Origin: Rhizophagus irregularis
Taxonomy: Eukaryota; Glomeromycota; Glomeromycetes; Glomerales; Glomeraceae
Direction: 5' to 3'
DNA: 64,000 bases
NCBI RefSeq assembly: GCF_026210795.1
Contig: NC_089432.1
Coordinates: 744,001 to 808,000, forward strand
The translations under genes were made by a program, and so were the position numbers. The notes under the pieces are model-generated. The model saw only the letters and a program-made list of their open reading frames with translations, did not search any database and was not told the DNA's origin. Each line of letters starts with the position of its first letter. Positions within the stretch are counted from its first letter, which is position 1. This document shows positions 1-12,700 of the stretch, in pieces.

Positions 1-2406
1 ATTCCAAATATAGGATGAGACTTCGTGAAAAGAATATTTTATTTTTAGATCAAATTATTTCAGGTGATAAATCTCGTTTATTGTTATGGAAAGAAATACT
101 TATTAAGGCTTATATTCCTGTTTTTTCACAACGGAAAGAAACTAAATGGTATTCAGATATTAGAAACTTAATTACTTCAGATGGTGTTCATTTGATTCTT
201 AATATAACACAATTATTTGGCGCTCGTGTTGACAATGTGGAAGAGGCTCGATCATATGATATTGCTAAAAAAAATAGATCTTTAATAGCCGTTTATAATT
301 CACAATTTAACTCCGTAGTTATTGGTAAAATTCAAGGAATAGATGATACACAACGACCTGTTATTAAACATTTTCATATTGATATGTCTAGATGTACCAA
401 TACACATACTTATATATATCAATGTATGGAATATGGATGTGCTGCTAATGCATCATTATCAATACGATCACCTTGTACGTTTTCTGCTGACTGGGAATGT
501 TTAGTACCATTATTAACAGATTCTCAATTTGCACCTAGTCAACTTACAAACTTAATAGAATTTAATATTTTTGACATTTTTGATTTTGCAAAAAAGAAGT
601 ATGATATTATACATCAAGCGTTAACGCAAAATCACGTGATTTCATCACAAGTGCAAGATAATATAATTTTGGATTTATTAGATTCTTCAACTTCAAGAAA
701 TGACTTGTTAACTATACAACGCACATTAGCTCCTTTTGACAACAACAATTATTATATTTTTGAGTTTTACACCGATGGATCATTAATAGAATTAGGTACT
801 GAACAATGTAGTATTAGTTGCGCTTTCGCTCAGATTAGTGATTTATTTGATATACCTCATGTAGAATTTTATTCTACTATTGATAAATGGCCTTCTGCAT
901 ATAGAGGAGAATTATTAGCAGTCCTTTTAGCATTAAGCGTTGTTCCAAAAAATAGCAAAGTTAGAATTAATACAGATTCGCTTAACGTAATTACACAATT
1001 TGAAAAATTAAAGAACTCAAGATTTTCTCAAACTTCACGAGAATACTTTAAGACTAATAATAATTTCTTATGAGCTATTTTATGTAGAATTATATTAACA
1101 TTGAACTTGCATGTGGAAATGTTTAAAGTTGTTGCTCATGGTGATGATATGGGTAATAATTATGTAGATAATTTGGCAAAAATTGCACATACTGATCAGG
1201 ATCGCTATATAGTTTTTCAACGGGATGCTTGTATGATGAAAGTTCTTCCTTGTTGGAATGGGATTATTATTGAAAATAAGCTGCGTTCATTTTTGAAAAA
1301 TATATGCAACTACAAAGGATTGGAAAAATTTATTAATTTAAACAGAAATTCTAAATATCGCACGTTAGAAGTTGACTGGACATCCACATTTAGTTGTTTA
1401 AATTGTGATATAAATAACAATGAAACTTCTGTTTCTTCTTCTAAAACGAAAGCTCAAAAAGTTCACTTGTTAATTGAAGAAATTCCTACAATTGAACAGA
1501 TGAAGAAATCATTGCTTGACTTATATGATGGTTGGATGTGCCCTATATGTGGACTACAAGACGAAACTTTTAATCATGTCTGGACGTGTAGTGGTCATTA
1601 TGATATTATTCACAACATTAGAGATAAGACTATTATTCATCTCTTGACCTGGATTTTGGAATATAATGATAATATACACGATTTTAATGCTCTTATGGCG
1701 CTTGATATATGGGATATATCTTATGATCCTAACGTATTTACTTTCATCGATCTTATTAAAGGACTTATACCTATGTCACTTTCAGATTTGTTGAGTTCTT
1801 GGACTACAAAGAATAACGTTGCTGATGTTTTAATTCAAATGAGGCAGTTTATTTTTAATGAGATATTTGAAGAGGTTTGGATTCCAAGGTGTTCGCATTT
1901 GAAGGAATTTGAACGTTCTTTAGGGTTGACTAAAAAGAAAAAATTAGAGTTTAAAAGCGTTCGTTTATTACCTAATAATAATAATAGTAATAATAATATT
2001 ATTCATTATGATTCTTTAGATAGTGTTAGAAATTACATTTATTTTGGCAAAAATATAATAGAATTTTATACTAATCTTACTTCGTAGCGCCATCGTAGAT
2101 TTTAGTAGTTGATTTATATAATTTTATAGGGTCAATTTTACTTTCTTCTGCAGGGCGGGCTTCAACTTACCAAGTTTTGGCTAGTGTATGGGAGGTAGTG
2201 GGTTAATTAAAGAAATGGTTTTTAGGTGTAGTTGGTTATATCTTTAATAGTTTCGTGTTTAATTGCCCCACCATCGAAGTAGATTCTTCTGATAGTTTAG
2301 TTCATTTTTTTATTTTACTTTTCATTTTTGATATGTTTATAAAATTTGTATCCGCTAACTATTACTGTTAAATAAAAATAAAAATAAAAATAAATTAATA
2401 ATACTG
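1..2406 (+). mobile_element. 3' portion of a LINE-type (non-LTR) retrotransposon
   Basis: The element enters from the left edge, so the reverse transcriptase is outside the window. What is seen is the end of ORF2 (RNase H domain and a CCHC-like zinc motif), then about 280 bp of 3' untranslated sequence containing the phrase GGGCTTCAACTTACCA. It ends in an AAATAAAAATAAAA-type simple repeat followed by TTAATAATACTGG (2369-2406). The same 3' end recurs at about 3160-3473, which fixes the terminus by comparison. No target duplication was found. The element looks inactive because its ORF has an internal stop. Confidence 0.8.
3..2087 (+). pseudogene. LINE ORF2 C-terminal part: RNase H plus zinc motif, one nonsense codon
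   Basis: The frame is open from base 3 and closes with TAG at 2087, except for a single in-frame TGA at 1071-1073. RNase H residues are visible in order: YTDGS at about 769-783, GELLAVLLAL at about 907-936, NTDS near 969-980, and after the stop VVAHGDDMGNNYVDNLAK at about 1128-1181, the usual last His/Asn/Asp motif. A C-x2-C-x8-H-x3-C cluster (CPICGLQDETFNHVWTC) lies at about 1539-1589 and resembles the zinc motif after RNase H in LINE ORF2 proteins. The stop falls inside the RNase H domain, so this copy should not make an active enzyme. Its role would have been removing RNA from the RNA/DNA hybrid during retrotransposition. Confidence 0.75.
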
Positions 2407-3119
2407 GAACTCTCTCTCCTTTCTCTCACTTTTCTTAATGGAAATAATATTTCACTCATTTTAAAATACTCGTATTTAAAGAAGTTGCCCTAAATACCTG
2501 GTTAAAACACCAACTTGGTTTCCGCTACTTGTCTCTATTGGGTCCAGCGGCACTTGTTCATATGTTTTGAACGACTTTGGTTATAAGGTTGAAGATTCCA
2601 AGCTGGAAGGAAGAAATTTCCATTTCGCTCAGTGATGAAAGTTCGCTTTCTTAATAATAAGGGGTTGTTCCTGGTGATAGTTTGGTGAAATTTCCCTCTT
2701 TACCTAGGTTTTTACTCCTTTGGGTTGGTTTTCCTAGTGTTATGAATTTTTCTTATTTTTTTGGTGAATTTTTCTCGTCTTTCTTTTTTGCCTTCTGCTT
2801 TTTGGAGTTTTTCTGGGGGGTAGAGGGGTATCCCAAAATTGATCGACATCAGGTGGTTTGTAGATCTTTTCTTTTGAGAGAGTTGGGTGTAATTTAAGGG
2901 GGGTGCAGATCTTGGTGATCAGTTTTTGGTCAGGTGAGGTCAAGGTGGCACATGTTTGGACTATCATGAGTTTTTACTGCAGTTTAGTTTAGATTGGAGG
3001 GATCGTTCGAAATGAGGTGGGTGTCCTTTCGGGGATTGCATGACACTAAAAAGTTCCCCTTTAGTTTACTCTTAGGTAGTTTGTTAACTCTGGTAATATA
3101 GTCACTTGGAGAATTTATT

Positions 3120-3473
3120 TTTATCGACCAGTGTGGGGGGATTTTTCCAACCAGGGGCTGGCGGTTCAGTTTGATAATCTGCGGGGTACGGGCTTCAACT
3201 TACCAAAACTTAGGTTTACCTAGGCGAGAGTATGGGAGGCAGTGGCGTTATCTGGGTTTTTGTGTCGTGGGGTCTAATTTTAGTATCTCACATTATACCT
3301 TCTTCCTGTTAATTGCCCACCGGTTTGAGTAGATTATTTTCGCGTGTAGTTTAGTTAGTATTTTTGTCAATTTTGACTTATATGTAATTTTCTACTTATA
3401 ATCACGTCCATGTTAGGTTTCTAACTGGAACCCATTAATAAAAATAAAAATAAAAATAAATTAATAATACTGG
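3120..3473 (+). mobile_element. Second LINE 3' terminus, same family as the left-edge element
   Basis: Between about 3160 and 3473 the sequence repeats landmarks of the first LINE's 3' region in the same order: a GGGCTTCAACTTACCAA phrase, GTATGGGAGGCAGTGG, a GCCCACCGGTTTGAGTAGATT phrase related to CCCACCATCGAAGTAGATTC, and the terminal AAATAAAAATAAAA repeat ending TTAATAATACTGG (3436-3473). The 5' limit is uncertain. The stretch from 2407 to about 3120 has somewhat higher G+C than its surroundings and probably belongs to the same insertion, but no protein domain could be recognised there. Two copies in one orientation suggest nested or repeated insertion. Confidence 0.65.
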
Positions 3474-4129
3474 TTATCATCATTACTTAAAAAATCTTAA
3501 ATGGAATAGTAATCAAAGAAACTTGTATTAAGAATACAAATGAAAGGACCAATCTACCAAAAAATTTAATTCATTTTATAATAAAAAATAATAAAATTTT
3601 TTATAATAAGGCAAGAAATTTACAATTATTTTCCTAATGTTATACGGTAGTTGAATTATCATCATTATTATCATTATCATTATTTTATATAATTTTAATA
3701 ATTTAAGATACAATAAAATCTGAAAGATGTGATTGGATTATTTAATGATAAATATAAATATATTTATATTCATAGAATTTCATATAATGTCATTACAAAT
3801 GCTTAATATAAAAGTGATAGAAATACTTGAAAAGATAGAATCGTGTAACTTTTACAAATATAAACTAAAAATATCTATTATTCTCTTGAAAATTCAATGA
3901 ATATAGAAAAGTAAGTGAAAACAATATACTATATATTTTTTATATAAAGTTATTCTATTATAACAATGTATCTTTATTTTTATACAATATCGATAAAACC
4001 ATATTCCTTATAACATGATACCTTAGCACTGATAAGAAAAATCAATCTGCTCATATTACATGGAAATTTGATTACAGACCTGGCTACTCTCCTGCTTTTA
4101 CATAAATTAAATAAATAATAAATATTACA
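3474..4129. other. AT-rich intergenic stretch
   Basis: No gene is recognised. It holds ATC/ATT microsatellite-like sequence near 3656-3685 and otherwise simple AT-rich DNA with frequent stops in all frames. Confidence 0.5.
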
Positions 4130-4715
4130 GACCCGGAAATTTTCATATTAATTCTTTAAAACTTAAATTGAAATTTCATTATTCTTCTAATAGATCAAAA
4201 ATTCAATGGTTAATTAAATTATTACCTACAAGAAAAATTGTTAAAGATGAATATGGATTCATCTTAAAAGTAAAGATGATTGGCGGAAAAAACAAGATGT
4301 AAATAAAAATAAAAAATCATTATTACATTTAAATGATGATGGATATTGAAGTAAAATTAACTATAATATGTGATGAATTTAAAAAAAATTTACTATAAAT
4401 GAAAAAAATTGATTAAATGATAAAAATACGAGATTTCATTATTAGATTAGAATTAACAACAAATAATTATAAAATATTTTAGAAAAAAATTTTTTACCTG
4501 ATTATAAAATTCTTATGTCAAAATCAGATTATTTAAAGTGTTACTTATTAATGATTGGATTGATTTATTATATGTTTCCTCTAGATTTCTAATACCTAAA
4601 TTGGTTGAAATTTCTGTGAATATTGATGATGTAGAAGAAATTAAATTAATCGCAAGGGAATGTAATGTCATTTAATTAGTTAGATATTGTGAAATGTATG
4701 AAATTAAAAAATAGA
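4130..4715 (+). pseudogene. Decayed coding relic, BTB-domain-like
   Basis: Protein-like segments lie in shifting plus-strand frames. Near 4486-4535 one reads FLPDYKILMSKSDYLK, like the core of BTB/POZ domains (pattern YKILMSKSEYF). After a frameshift, from about 4560, one reads DLLYVSSRFLIPKLVEISVN and then DDVEEIKLIARECNVI, stop, LVRYCEMYEIK. The order resembles BTB proteins in which the domain is followed by a helical region. At least two frameshifts and several stops break it, so no product is expected. The family call is from pattern memory and is tentative; only decayed coding sequence is reasonably sure. Confidence 0.4.
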
Positions 4716-5225
4716 ACAAATAAAACAGTTGTATAGAAAAGGACTATAGAAATATGAATAAATTGATATATCAAAATCTAACGCATTATAAAGTTATAAT
4801 TAAAATATGAATGATCATTATTTTGCACTAGTCACAAAATTTTTATTTAAGTCTACAAATTTATTAGTGAACAGTCAAAAATGTGTACAAAAAACTTTCT
4901 TGTAACCAAATCTTGCGTCTAACCAATTTTTCCAGTATTATCATTTTTAGGGAAATAGCTTAATCATGTTTCTGTAAGTCAATTTTAATTCACAAGAGCA
5001 CTGCAAAATTTCGTAAATTCATAATATTACTTAACGGTATGAACTGAAAAAAAAATAAACAAATAAAAAAAAAATTTTATTTTTTAATATTGAAAAAAAT
5101 GAAAAGAAATACTGTAGATTTGAACTTTCTATTTAATTATTTCTGAAAAAAAACATTTTAATGGATCCGAAGAAATTTTGTATTGTTACACTATACCTCA
5201 TGTCTCTTACGTCATAATAGCACGT
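4716..5225. other. AT-rich intergenic stretch
   Basis: No gene or structured element is recognised. There are A-rich runs near 5040-5105. The short minus-strand reading frame over 5133-5339 has no recognisable domain and crosses the boundary of the inverted-repeat element, so it was not called. Confidence 0.45.
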
Positions 5226-6393
5226 CCGAAATGTGTGACAGGTTACGCCGAAATCGGTGACAAATAACTGGTGACAAATAAGTTTGGGACCACTAAAAAA
5301 AAAACTAAGTCCCTCAGATAAATAGTGTTTTTGAACCACGGGCTTGCACGTGATTATGTGACGCTAAAAAAACTTACCTAGCGTCACCTAGAAAAAATGG
5401 TAGACGGATAGGTTTGCTGGCTACACGTGATTCGGAAACTGATTTCCGGTTACATTAATTGATTATAAATCAATTTTTACCTTTTTACCTTTTCATCAAT
5501 ATCTTTCTGTAATAATACTTACTTCGGAAGGTGATGGCTATTCATGGGTTTATCGCAATAAAAATCAAAGAAAAGACTCTCTTCATATATTATATTATTG
5601 CAATTGTCGAATTGAACTTGGAAAACGGCAAGTAAAGCATCCTATATTAGATAAACAAAGAGACACATCTACCTATTTATAACGGTACCATTGTGAAGGA
5701 ACAATAAATATAGAAATCTTATCAAAACTGGACTTAATCAAAGTTTAAAAATATTCTCATAAAATGTTACATCCACGACCAAGGCATGTTAATACTATGT
5801 ATAAATTTCATATACAGATGCATTTTTAATCTTTACTAATGTCAAAATAATTTTTTTAGGCTAAAGAATTGTTAAAAGAATCATATAACAAACCAAAACG
5901 ACATCTATGGTTAAAAAATGTTTGCAAAATTTCAGATTGTTGGAAAAGGTGAATAATTAAAAAACGTGGCAAAATCGTTAATAAAACGACAATTTTATGG
6001 CAAAAATACCCTTGTCTACGCCTCCTTTACTTCGCATTTCATTGGTAATATTGGTAATAATATGAAACAATGTAATCATGAAATAATTTGAAATACGTGT
6101 TACTATAGAAAAAGTTTCTTATTATAAACACTTGAGGAAGAGGAGAGAAATTTCTGATCAAACAAAATAACAAACAACAAATTAAATAGATATTAAAGCA
6201 CTAGAAAACTGTTGAACAATGCCAAAAACATCGAAAAACTTTAACAAAATTACAATAAATAAAATAAATAATATCATAGCAATAAATAAAATTTCAGCCA
6301 TTTTCTTAAAATACTTAACACGTGTAACTCGGAAAACCTATCCGGAAAAACTCTAAAGCTAATATATTCGGCGTTACCTGTCACACATTCCGG
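5226..6393. mobile_element. Relic DNA transposon (Mutator-like) with 27-bp inverted ends
   Basis: Positions 5226-5252 and 6367-6393 are inverted copies matching at 25 of 27 positions (core ATGTGTGACAGGT). A second, weaker inverted pair containing GGATAGGTTT and ACACGTG lies inside at about 5407-5431 and 6318-6346. The interior carries a decayed FLYWCH/MULE-type zinc motif on the plus strand. A 9-bp-arm hairpin (GTGACGCTA/TAGCGTCAC) sits at 5358-5387. No target duplication was seen. The left and right interiors are not symmetric, so the copy is probably internally deleted. Confidence 0.5.
5524..5945 (+). pseudogene. Relic of a FLYWCH-like zinc finger / MULE transposase N-terminus
   Basis: From about 5526 one frame reads EGDGYSWVYRNKNQRKDSLH, then YYCNCRIELGKRQVKHP, and after a TAA near 5680 continues RYHCEGTINIE. 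The spacing of YYCxC and RYHCxG matches the zinc-binding fold at the N-terminus of many Mutator-like transposases (FLYWCH/WRKY-GCM1 class). Downstream, LHPRPRHVNT at about 5763-5794 is a typical continuation, then sequence near 5860-5945 reads AKELLKESYNKPKRHLWLKN. Stops and frameshifts make it non-functional. The DDE catalytic core is not seen, so the assignment rests on the zinc motif alone. Confidence 0.5.
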
Positions 6394-6769
6394 ACCGGCA
6401 ACAAAATATCAAGTTGTTTGGCACGTGTTTCTCCAAAAATTTGATATGTTATAGTATGTTTTTTTATTAAATAGAATTAATAATAATAATTTACATGTTA
6501 AAAAAAATAATCATTATGAGATTATGAGATCAGATACTGTAATATCATTGACTTATATGAGTAATAATACAAACTAACATATTTTATTAATACGCAGTAT
6601 ATTATAATCATTAATATAAATTAATTAAATAAGTTTTATAACTTAATAAAGAAATGCATTACAAATTTTTTTTTAAAAAAAAACTAAATAAGTTCTATAA
6701 CTGGTATTTATAAGTATATAAATTTGTTATACCTACCTCTGCAAATTTTTCCATATAACTTATGATTGT
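6394..6769. other. AT-rich spacer at the 3' end of the giant Sel1-kinase gene
   Basis: No gene is recognised. This is the likely 3' untranslated and termination region of the minus-strand gene ending at 6770; several AATAAA-like words occur but none can be singled out as the poly(A) signal. Confidence 0.4.
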
Positions 6770-9700
6770 TCAAATCTTGTTCCAGTCAACTAAATATAAT
6801 AAAGTATAAAATATCTTTAATTCAATATCATATTTTAGTAAGTAAAGAATTATAAACTTACCAATCAAATTTGAAGAGAATTTATGATATTCCGAAGGTT
6901 CGGTACTAGTATGCGATTCAGAAATTAAATTACCATCCATTCTTTCAAATTCATCCAATATTTCATTAATAGTTGGTCTTAATCTAGGTTCTTGACTCCA
7001 ACATTTTGTATAAAGTTTCTCATATTTTTCAGGAGTATTGGGAACTAACTTTTCACGAGTATTATTATTAACAATAGAAGCAGCAAGTGCCATTTTATCA
7101 TCAATATGTTTAAATGGAGGATGACCACTAGAAATTTCCCACATTAATACACCAAAGCTATAGATGTCTGAAGATTTAGTATATGGGGATTCTGGATTTT
7201 TAAGATGTTCTGGTCCCATATAAGAAATAATACCAAAATTACCAATATAAGCTGAAGTTTGATTATTTTGATTTTTTGAAATACCAAAATCTGTGATTTT
7301 AGCATTATTTTCATGAATAACTATATTCTTAGAATGCTAAAAAAAAAAATAAATTACATAAATAAATTATTGCTGCTAGTACTAATATGATATTAAATAA
7401 TAAATACTAATACTTACAAGATCTCTATGTAAAATATTTACATGATGCAAATAATTTAATCCATCTGCAATTTGAAATGCTAATTTTTTCTTATCATTCC
7501 ATGTCAAATTATTAAAATTATTTTTGAGATAATTTTGAAGATCCCCATCATTAGCATACTGCATAATAAGAAGATATTCATTTGTTTTTGGATCTAAAAA
7601 TAATTTATAAGAAATTAAAAAAATAACAAAAAATGTAATGTAAAAAAAAAAAAGTTTCAAATTACCTAAACTAATACCAAAGCAACGTATAATTCTTTCA
7701 CTATAATCAAGTTGCATATGCATTTTTAGTTCATGAGTAAATGCATCTAACAAATCATTCTTAATATAAGTTGTGTTAGTTAATTTTTTACAAACAACAT
7801 AATTATTAGTTTTAGTCCAAATTGCTTTAGATATTATTCCAAACCTTCCTGCATCAAGTGGTTCCACATTTTTTAATTCTTTATAAGATATAAGTTTAAC
7901 TTTTTCATATTTTAAAGCATTTTCAATCCATTTATTTGCGCCTAAACTTCCTTTTTCTACTCTTTTAAACGGGCTTTTTAAAACTTCTTTCACCCCTTTA
8001 CCAATCTTATAAAAGAATCCAGGTCTATATTGTGCATTGCTAAATCTTTGTTGAACCGCTTTTTGATACCAATAAGAGGCTTTAACTTCATCTTTTTTAA
8101 CACCAATTCCTTCTTTATAACAAACCCATAAATTAAATTGTGCTTCTTTATCTCCATTTTCTGCTGCTTTTTTATACCAATAGAAAGCTTTTTCTAAATT
8201 CTTTTCTATTCCTATTCCATTTGTATAACATATAGCTAAATTAAACATTGCATAAGTATTACCATTTTCTGCTGCTTTTTGATACCAATGAAATGCTTTT
8301 TCTAAATTCTTTTCTGTTCCTTCTCCATTATAATAACATATGGCTAAACTATTCATAGCAACTTCATTACTATTTTCTGCTGCTTTTTGATACCAATAGA
8401 AGGCTTTTTCTAAATTCTTTTCTGTTCCTTCTCCATAGTAATAATATATGGCTAAACTATTCATTGCAGCTTCATTACCATTTTCTGCTGCTTTTTGATA
8501 CCAATAGAAGGCTTTTTTTAAATTCTTTTCTGTTCCTTCTCCATTGTAATAACATATAGCTAAATTATTCATTTCATTTTTATTGCCATTTACTGCTGTT
8601 TTTTGATACCAATAGAAGGCTTTATCTAAATTCTTTTCTGTTCCTTTTCCATTTTTATAGAATATAGCTAAACTATTCATTGCATAAGTATTACCATTTT
8701 CTGCTGCTTTTTGATACCAATAGAAAGCTTTTTCTAAATTCTTTTCTGTTCCTTCTCCATTTTCATGACATATGGCTAAACTATTCATTGCTTTTTTATC
8801 TCCATTTTCTGCTGCTTTTTGATACCAATAGAAAGCTTTTTCTAAATTCTTTTCTATTCCTTCTCCATTTTTATAACATATGGCTAAACTATTCATTGCT
8901 TTTTTATCTCCATTTTCTGCTGCTTTTAGATACCAATAGAAAGCTTTTTCTAAATTCTTTTCTATTCCTTCTCCATTTTTATAACATATGGCTAAATTAT
9001 TCATTGCAGTTTCATTGTCATCTTCTGCTGCTTTTTGAAACCAATGAAATGCTTTTTCTAAATTCTTTTCTGTTCCTTCTCCATTTTCATGACATATGGC
9101 TAAATTATTCATTGCCTTTTTATTGCCGTTTTCTGCTGATTTTTGAAACCAATAGAAGGCTTTTTCTAGATTCTTTTCTGTTCCTTCTCCATTTTCATGA
9201 CATATAGCTAAATTATTCATTGCATTTTTATCTCCATTTTCTGCTGCTTTTTGATACCAATGAAATGCTTTTTCTAAATTCTTTTCTGTTCCTTCTCCAT
9301 TTTTAAAACATATCATGGCTAAATTAGTCATTGCATTTTTATTGCCATTTTCTGCTGCTTTTTGAAACCAATAGAAGGCTTTTTCTAAATTCTTTTCTGT
9401 TCCTTCTCCATTGTAATAACATATGGCTAAACTATTCATTGCAACTTCATTACTATTTTCTGCTGCTTTTTGATACCAATAGAAGGCTTTTTCTAAATTC
9501 TTTTCTGTCCCTTCTCCATTATAATAATATATGGCTAAACTATTCATTGCAGCTTCATTACCATTTTCTGCTGCTTTTTGATACCAATAGAAGGCTTTTT
9601 CTAAATTCTTTTCTGTCCCTTCTCCATTTTCATGACATATGGCTAAACTATTCATTGCTTTTTTATCTCCATATTCTGCTGCTTTTTGATACCAATAGAA

Positions 9701-12700
9701 GGCTTTTTCTAAATTTTTTTCTGTTCCTTCTCCATTTTTATAACATATGGCTAAATTATTCATTGCAACTTCATTACTATTTTCTGCTCCTTTTTGAAAC
9801 CAATGAAATGCTTTTTCTAAATTCTTTTCTGTTCCTTCTCCATTTTCATGACATATGGCTAAATTATTCATTGCTTTTTTATTGCCATTTTCTGCTGATT
9901 TTTGAAACCAATAGAAGGCTTTTTCTAGATTCTTTTCTGTTCCTTCTCCATTTTCATGACATATGGCTAAATTATTCATTGCATTTTTATCTCCATTTTC
10001 TGCTGCTTTTTGATACCAATGGAATGCTTTTTCTAAATTCTTTTCTGTTCCCATTCCATTTTTATAACATATCATGGCTAAACTAGTCATTGCATTTTTA
10101 TTGCCATTTTCTGCTGCTTTTTGAAACCAATAGAAGGCTTTTTCTAAATTCTTTTCTGCTCCTTCTCCATTGTAATAACATATGGCTAAACTATTCATTG
10201 CAACTTCATTACTATTTTCTGCTGCTTTTTGATACCAATAGAAGGCTTTTTCTAAATTCTTTTCTGTCCCTTCTCCATAGTAATAATATATGGCTAAACT
10301 ATTCATTGCAGCTTCATTACCAATTTCTGCTGCTTTTTGATACCAATAGAAGGCTTTTTTTAAATTCTTTTCTGTTCCTTCTCCATTGTAATAACATATA
10401 GCTAAATTATTCATTTCATTTTTATTGCCATTTACTGCTGTTTTTTGGTACCAATAGAAGGCTTTTTCTAAATTCTTTTCTGTTCCTTTTCCATTTTTAT
10501 AACATATAGCTAAACTATTCATTGCATAAGTATTACCATTTTCTGCTGCTTTTTGATACCAATAGAAGGCTTTTTCTAAATTCTTTTCTGTCCCTTCTCC
10601 ATTTTCATGACATATGGCTAAACTAGTCATTGCTTTTTTATCCCCATTTTCTGCTGCTTTTTGATACCAATAGTAGGCTTTTTCTAAATTTTTTTCTGTT
10701 CCTTCTCCATTTTTATAACATATGGCTAAACTATTCATTGCAGTTTCATTGTCATTTTCTGCTGCTTTTTGAAACCAATGAAATGCTTTTTCTAAATTCT
10801 TTTCTGTTCCTTCTCCATTGTAATAATATATGGCTAAACTATTCATTGCAACTTCATTACTATTTTCTGCTGCTTTTTGGTACCAATAGAAGGCTTTTTC
10901 TAAATTCTTTTCCGTTCCTTCTCCATTTTCATGACATATGGCTAAATTATTCATTGCTTTTTTATTGCCATTTTCTGCTGATTTTTGAAACCAATAGAAG
11001 GCTTTTTCTAAATTCTTTTCTGTTCCTTCTCCATTTTCATGACATATGCCTAAATTATTCATTGCATTTTTATCTCCATTTTCTGCTGCTTTTTGATACC
11101 AATAAAATGCTTTTTCTAAATTCTTTTCTGTTCCTTCTCCATTTTTATAACATATCATGGCTAAACTAGTCATTGCATTTTTATTGCCATTTTCTGCTGC
11201 TTTTTGAAACCAATAGAAGGCTTTTTCTAAATTCTTTTCTGCTCCTTCTCCATTTTTATAACATATGGCTAAATTAAACATTGCATAAGTATTACCATTC
11301 TCTGCTGCTTTTTGATACCAATGAAATGCTTTTTCTAAATTCTTTTCTGTTCCTTCTCCATTGTAATAATATATGGCTAAACTATTCATTGCAACTCCAT
11401 TACTATTTTCTGCTGCTTTTTGACACCAATGAAATGCTTTTTCTAAATTCTTTTCTGTTCCTTCTCCATTTTTATAACATATGGCTAAACTATTCATTGC
11501 AACTTCATTACTATTTTCTGCTGCTTTTTTTTGATACCAATAAAAGGCTTTTTCTAAATTCTTTTCTGTTCCTTCTCCATTGTAATAACAAATGGCTAAA
11601 TTATTCATTGCATCTTTATTGTCATTTTCTGCTGCTTTTTGATACCAATAGAAGGCTTTTTCTAAATTCTTTTCTATTCCTTCTCCATTGTAATAACATA
11701 TGGCTAAATTATTCATTGCAATTTCATTACCATTTTCTGCTGATTTTTGATACCAATGAAATGCTTTTTCTAAATTCTTTTCTGTTCCTTCTCCATTTTT
11801 ATAACATACGGCTAAACCAGTCATTGCATCAATCTGATCCTTTTCTGCTGACTTTTGATACCAATAGAAGGCTTTTTCTGAATTCTTTTCTGTTCCTTCT
11901 CCATTTTTATTACAAATGGCTAAATTATTCATTGCATCTTTATTGTTATTTTCTGCTGCTTTTTGATACCAATAAAAGGCTTTTTCTAAATTCTTTTCTG
12001 TTCCTTTTCCATTTTCATAACATATGGCTAAATTATTCATTGCAATTTCATTACCATTTTCTGCTGATTTTTGATACCAATGAAATGCTTTTTCTAAATT
12101 CTTTTCTGTTCCTTCTCCATTGTAATAACATATGGCTAAACCAGTCATTGCATCAATCTGATTTTTTTCTGCTGCTTTTTGATACCAATAGAAGGCTTTT
12201 TCTAAGTTCATTTCTGTTCCTTCTCCATTGTAATAACATATGGCTAAATTATTCATTGCATTTTTATTGTCATTTTCTGCTGCTTTTTGATACCAATAGA
12301 AGGCTTTTTCTAAATTCTTTTCTGTTCCTTCTCCATTGTAATAACATATAGCTAAATTATATATTCCATTTTTATTGCCATTTTCTGCTGCTTTTTTATA
12401 CCAATAAAAGGCTTTTTCTAAATTCTTTTCTGTTCCTTCTACATTTTTATAACATCTGGCTAAACTATTCATTGCATTAATATGACCATTTTCTGCTGCT
12501 TTTTGATACCAATAAAAGGCTTTTTCTAAATTCTTTTCTCCATTTTCATAACATATGGCTAAATTATTCATTGCAATTACATTACCATTTTCTGCTGATT
12601 TTTGATACCAATAAAAGGCTTTTTCTAAATTCTTTTCTGTTCCTTCTCCATTGTAATAACATATGGCTAAATTATTCATTGCTTTTTTATTGCCATTTTC

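Noticed and set aside
2682-2967. Overlapping short frames on both strands (71 and 75 codons)
   Set aside because: Low-complexity sequence within LINE 3' debris; no domain.
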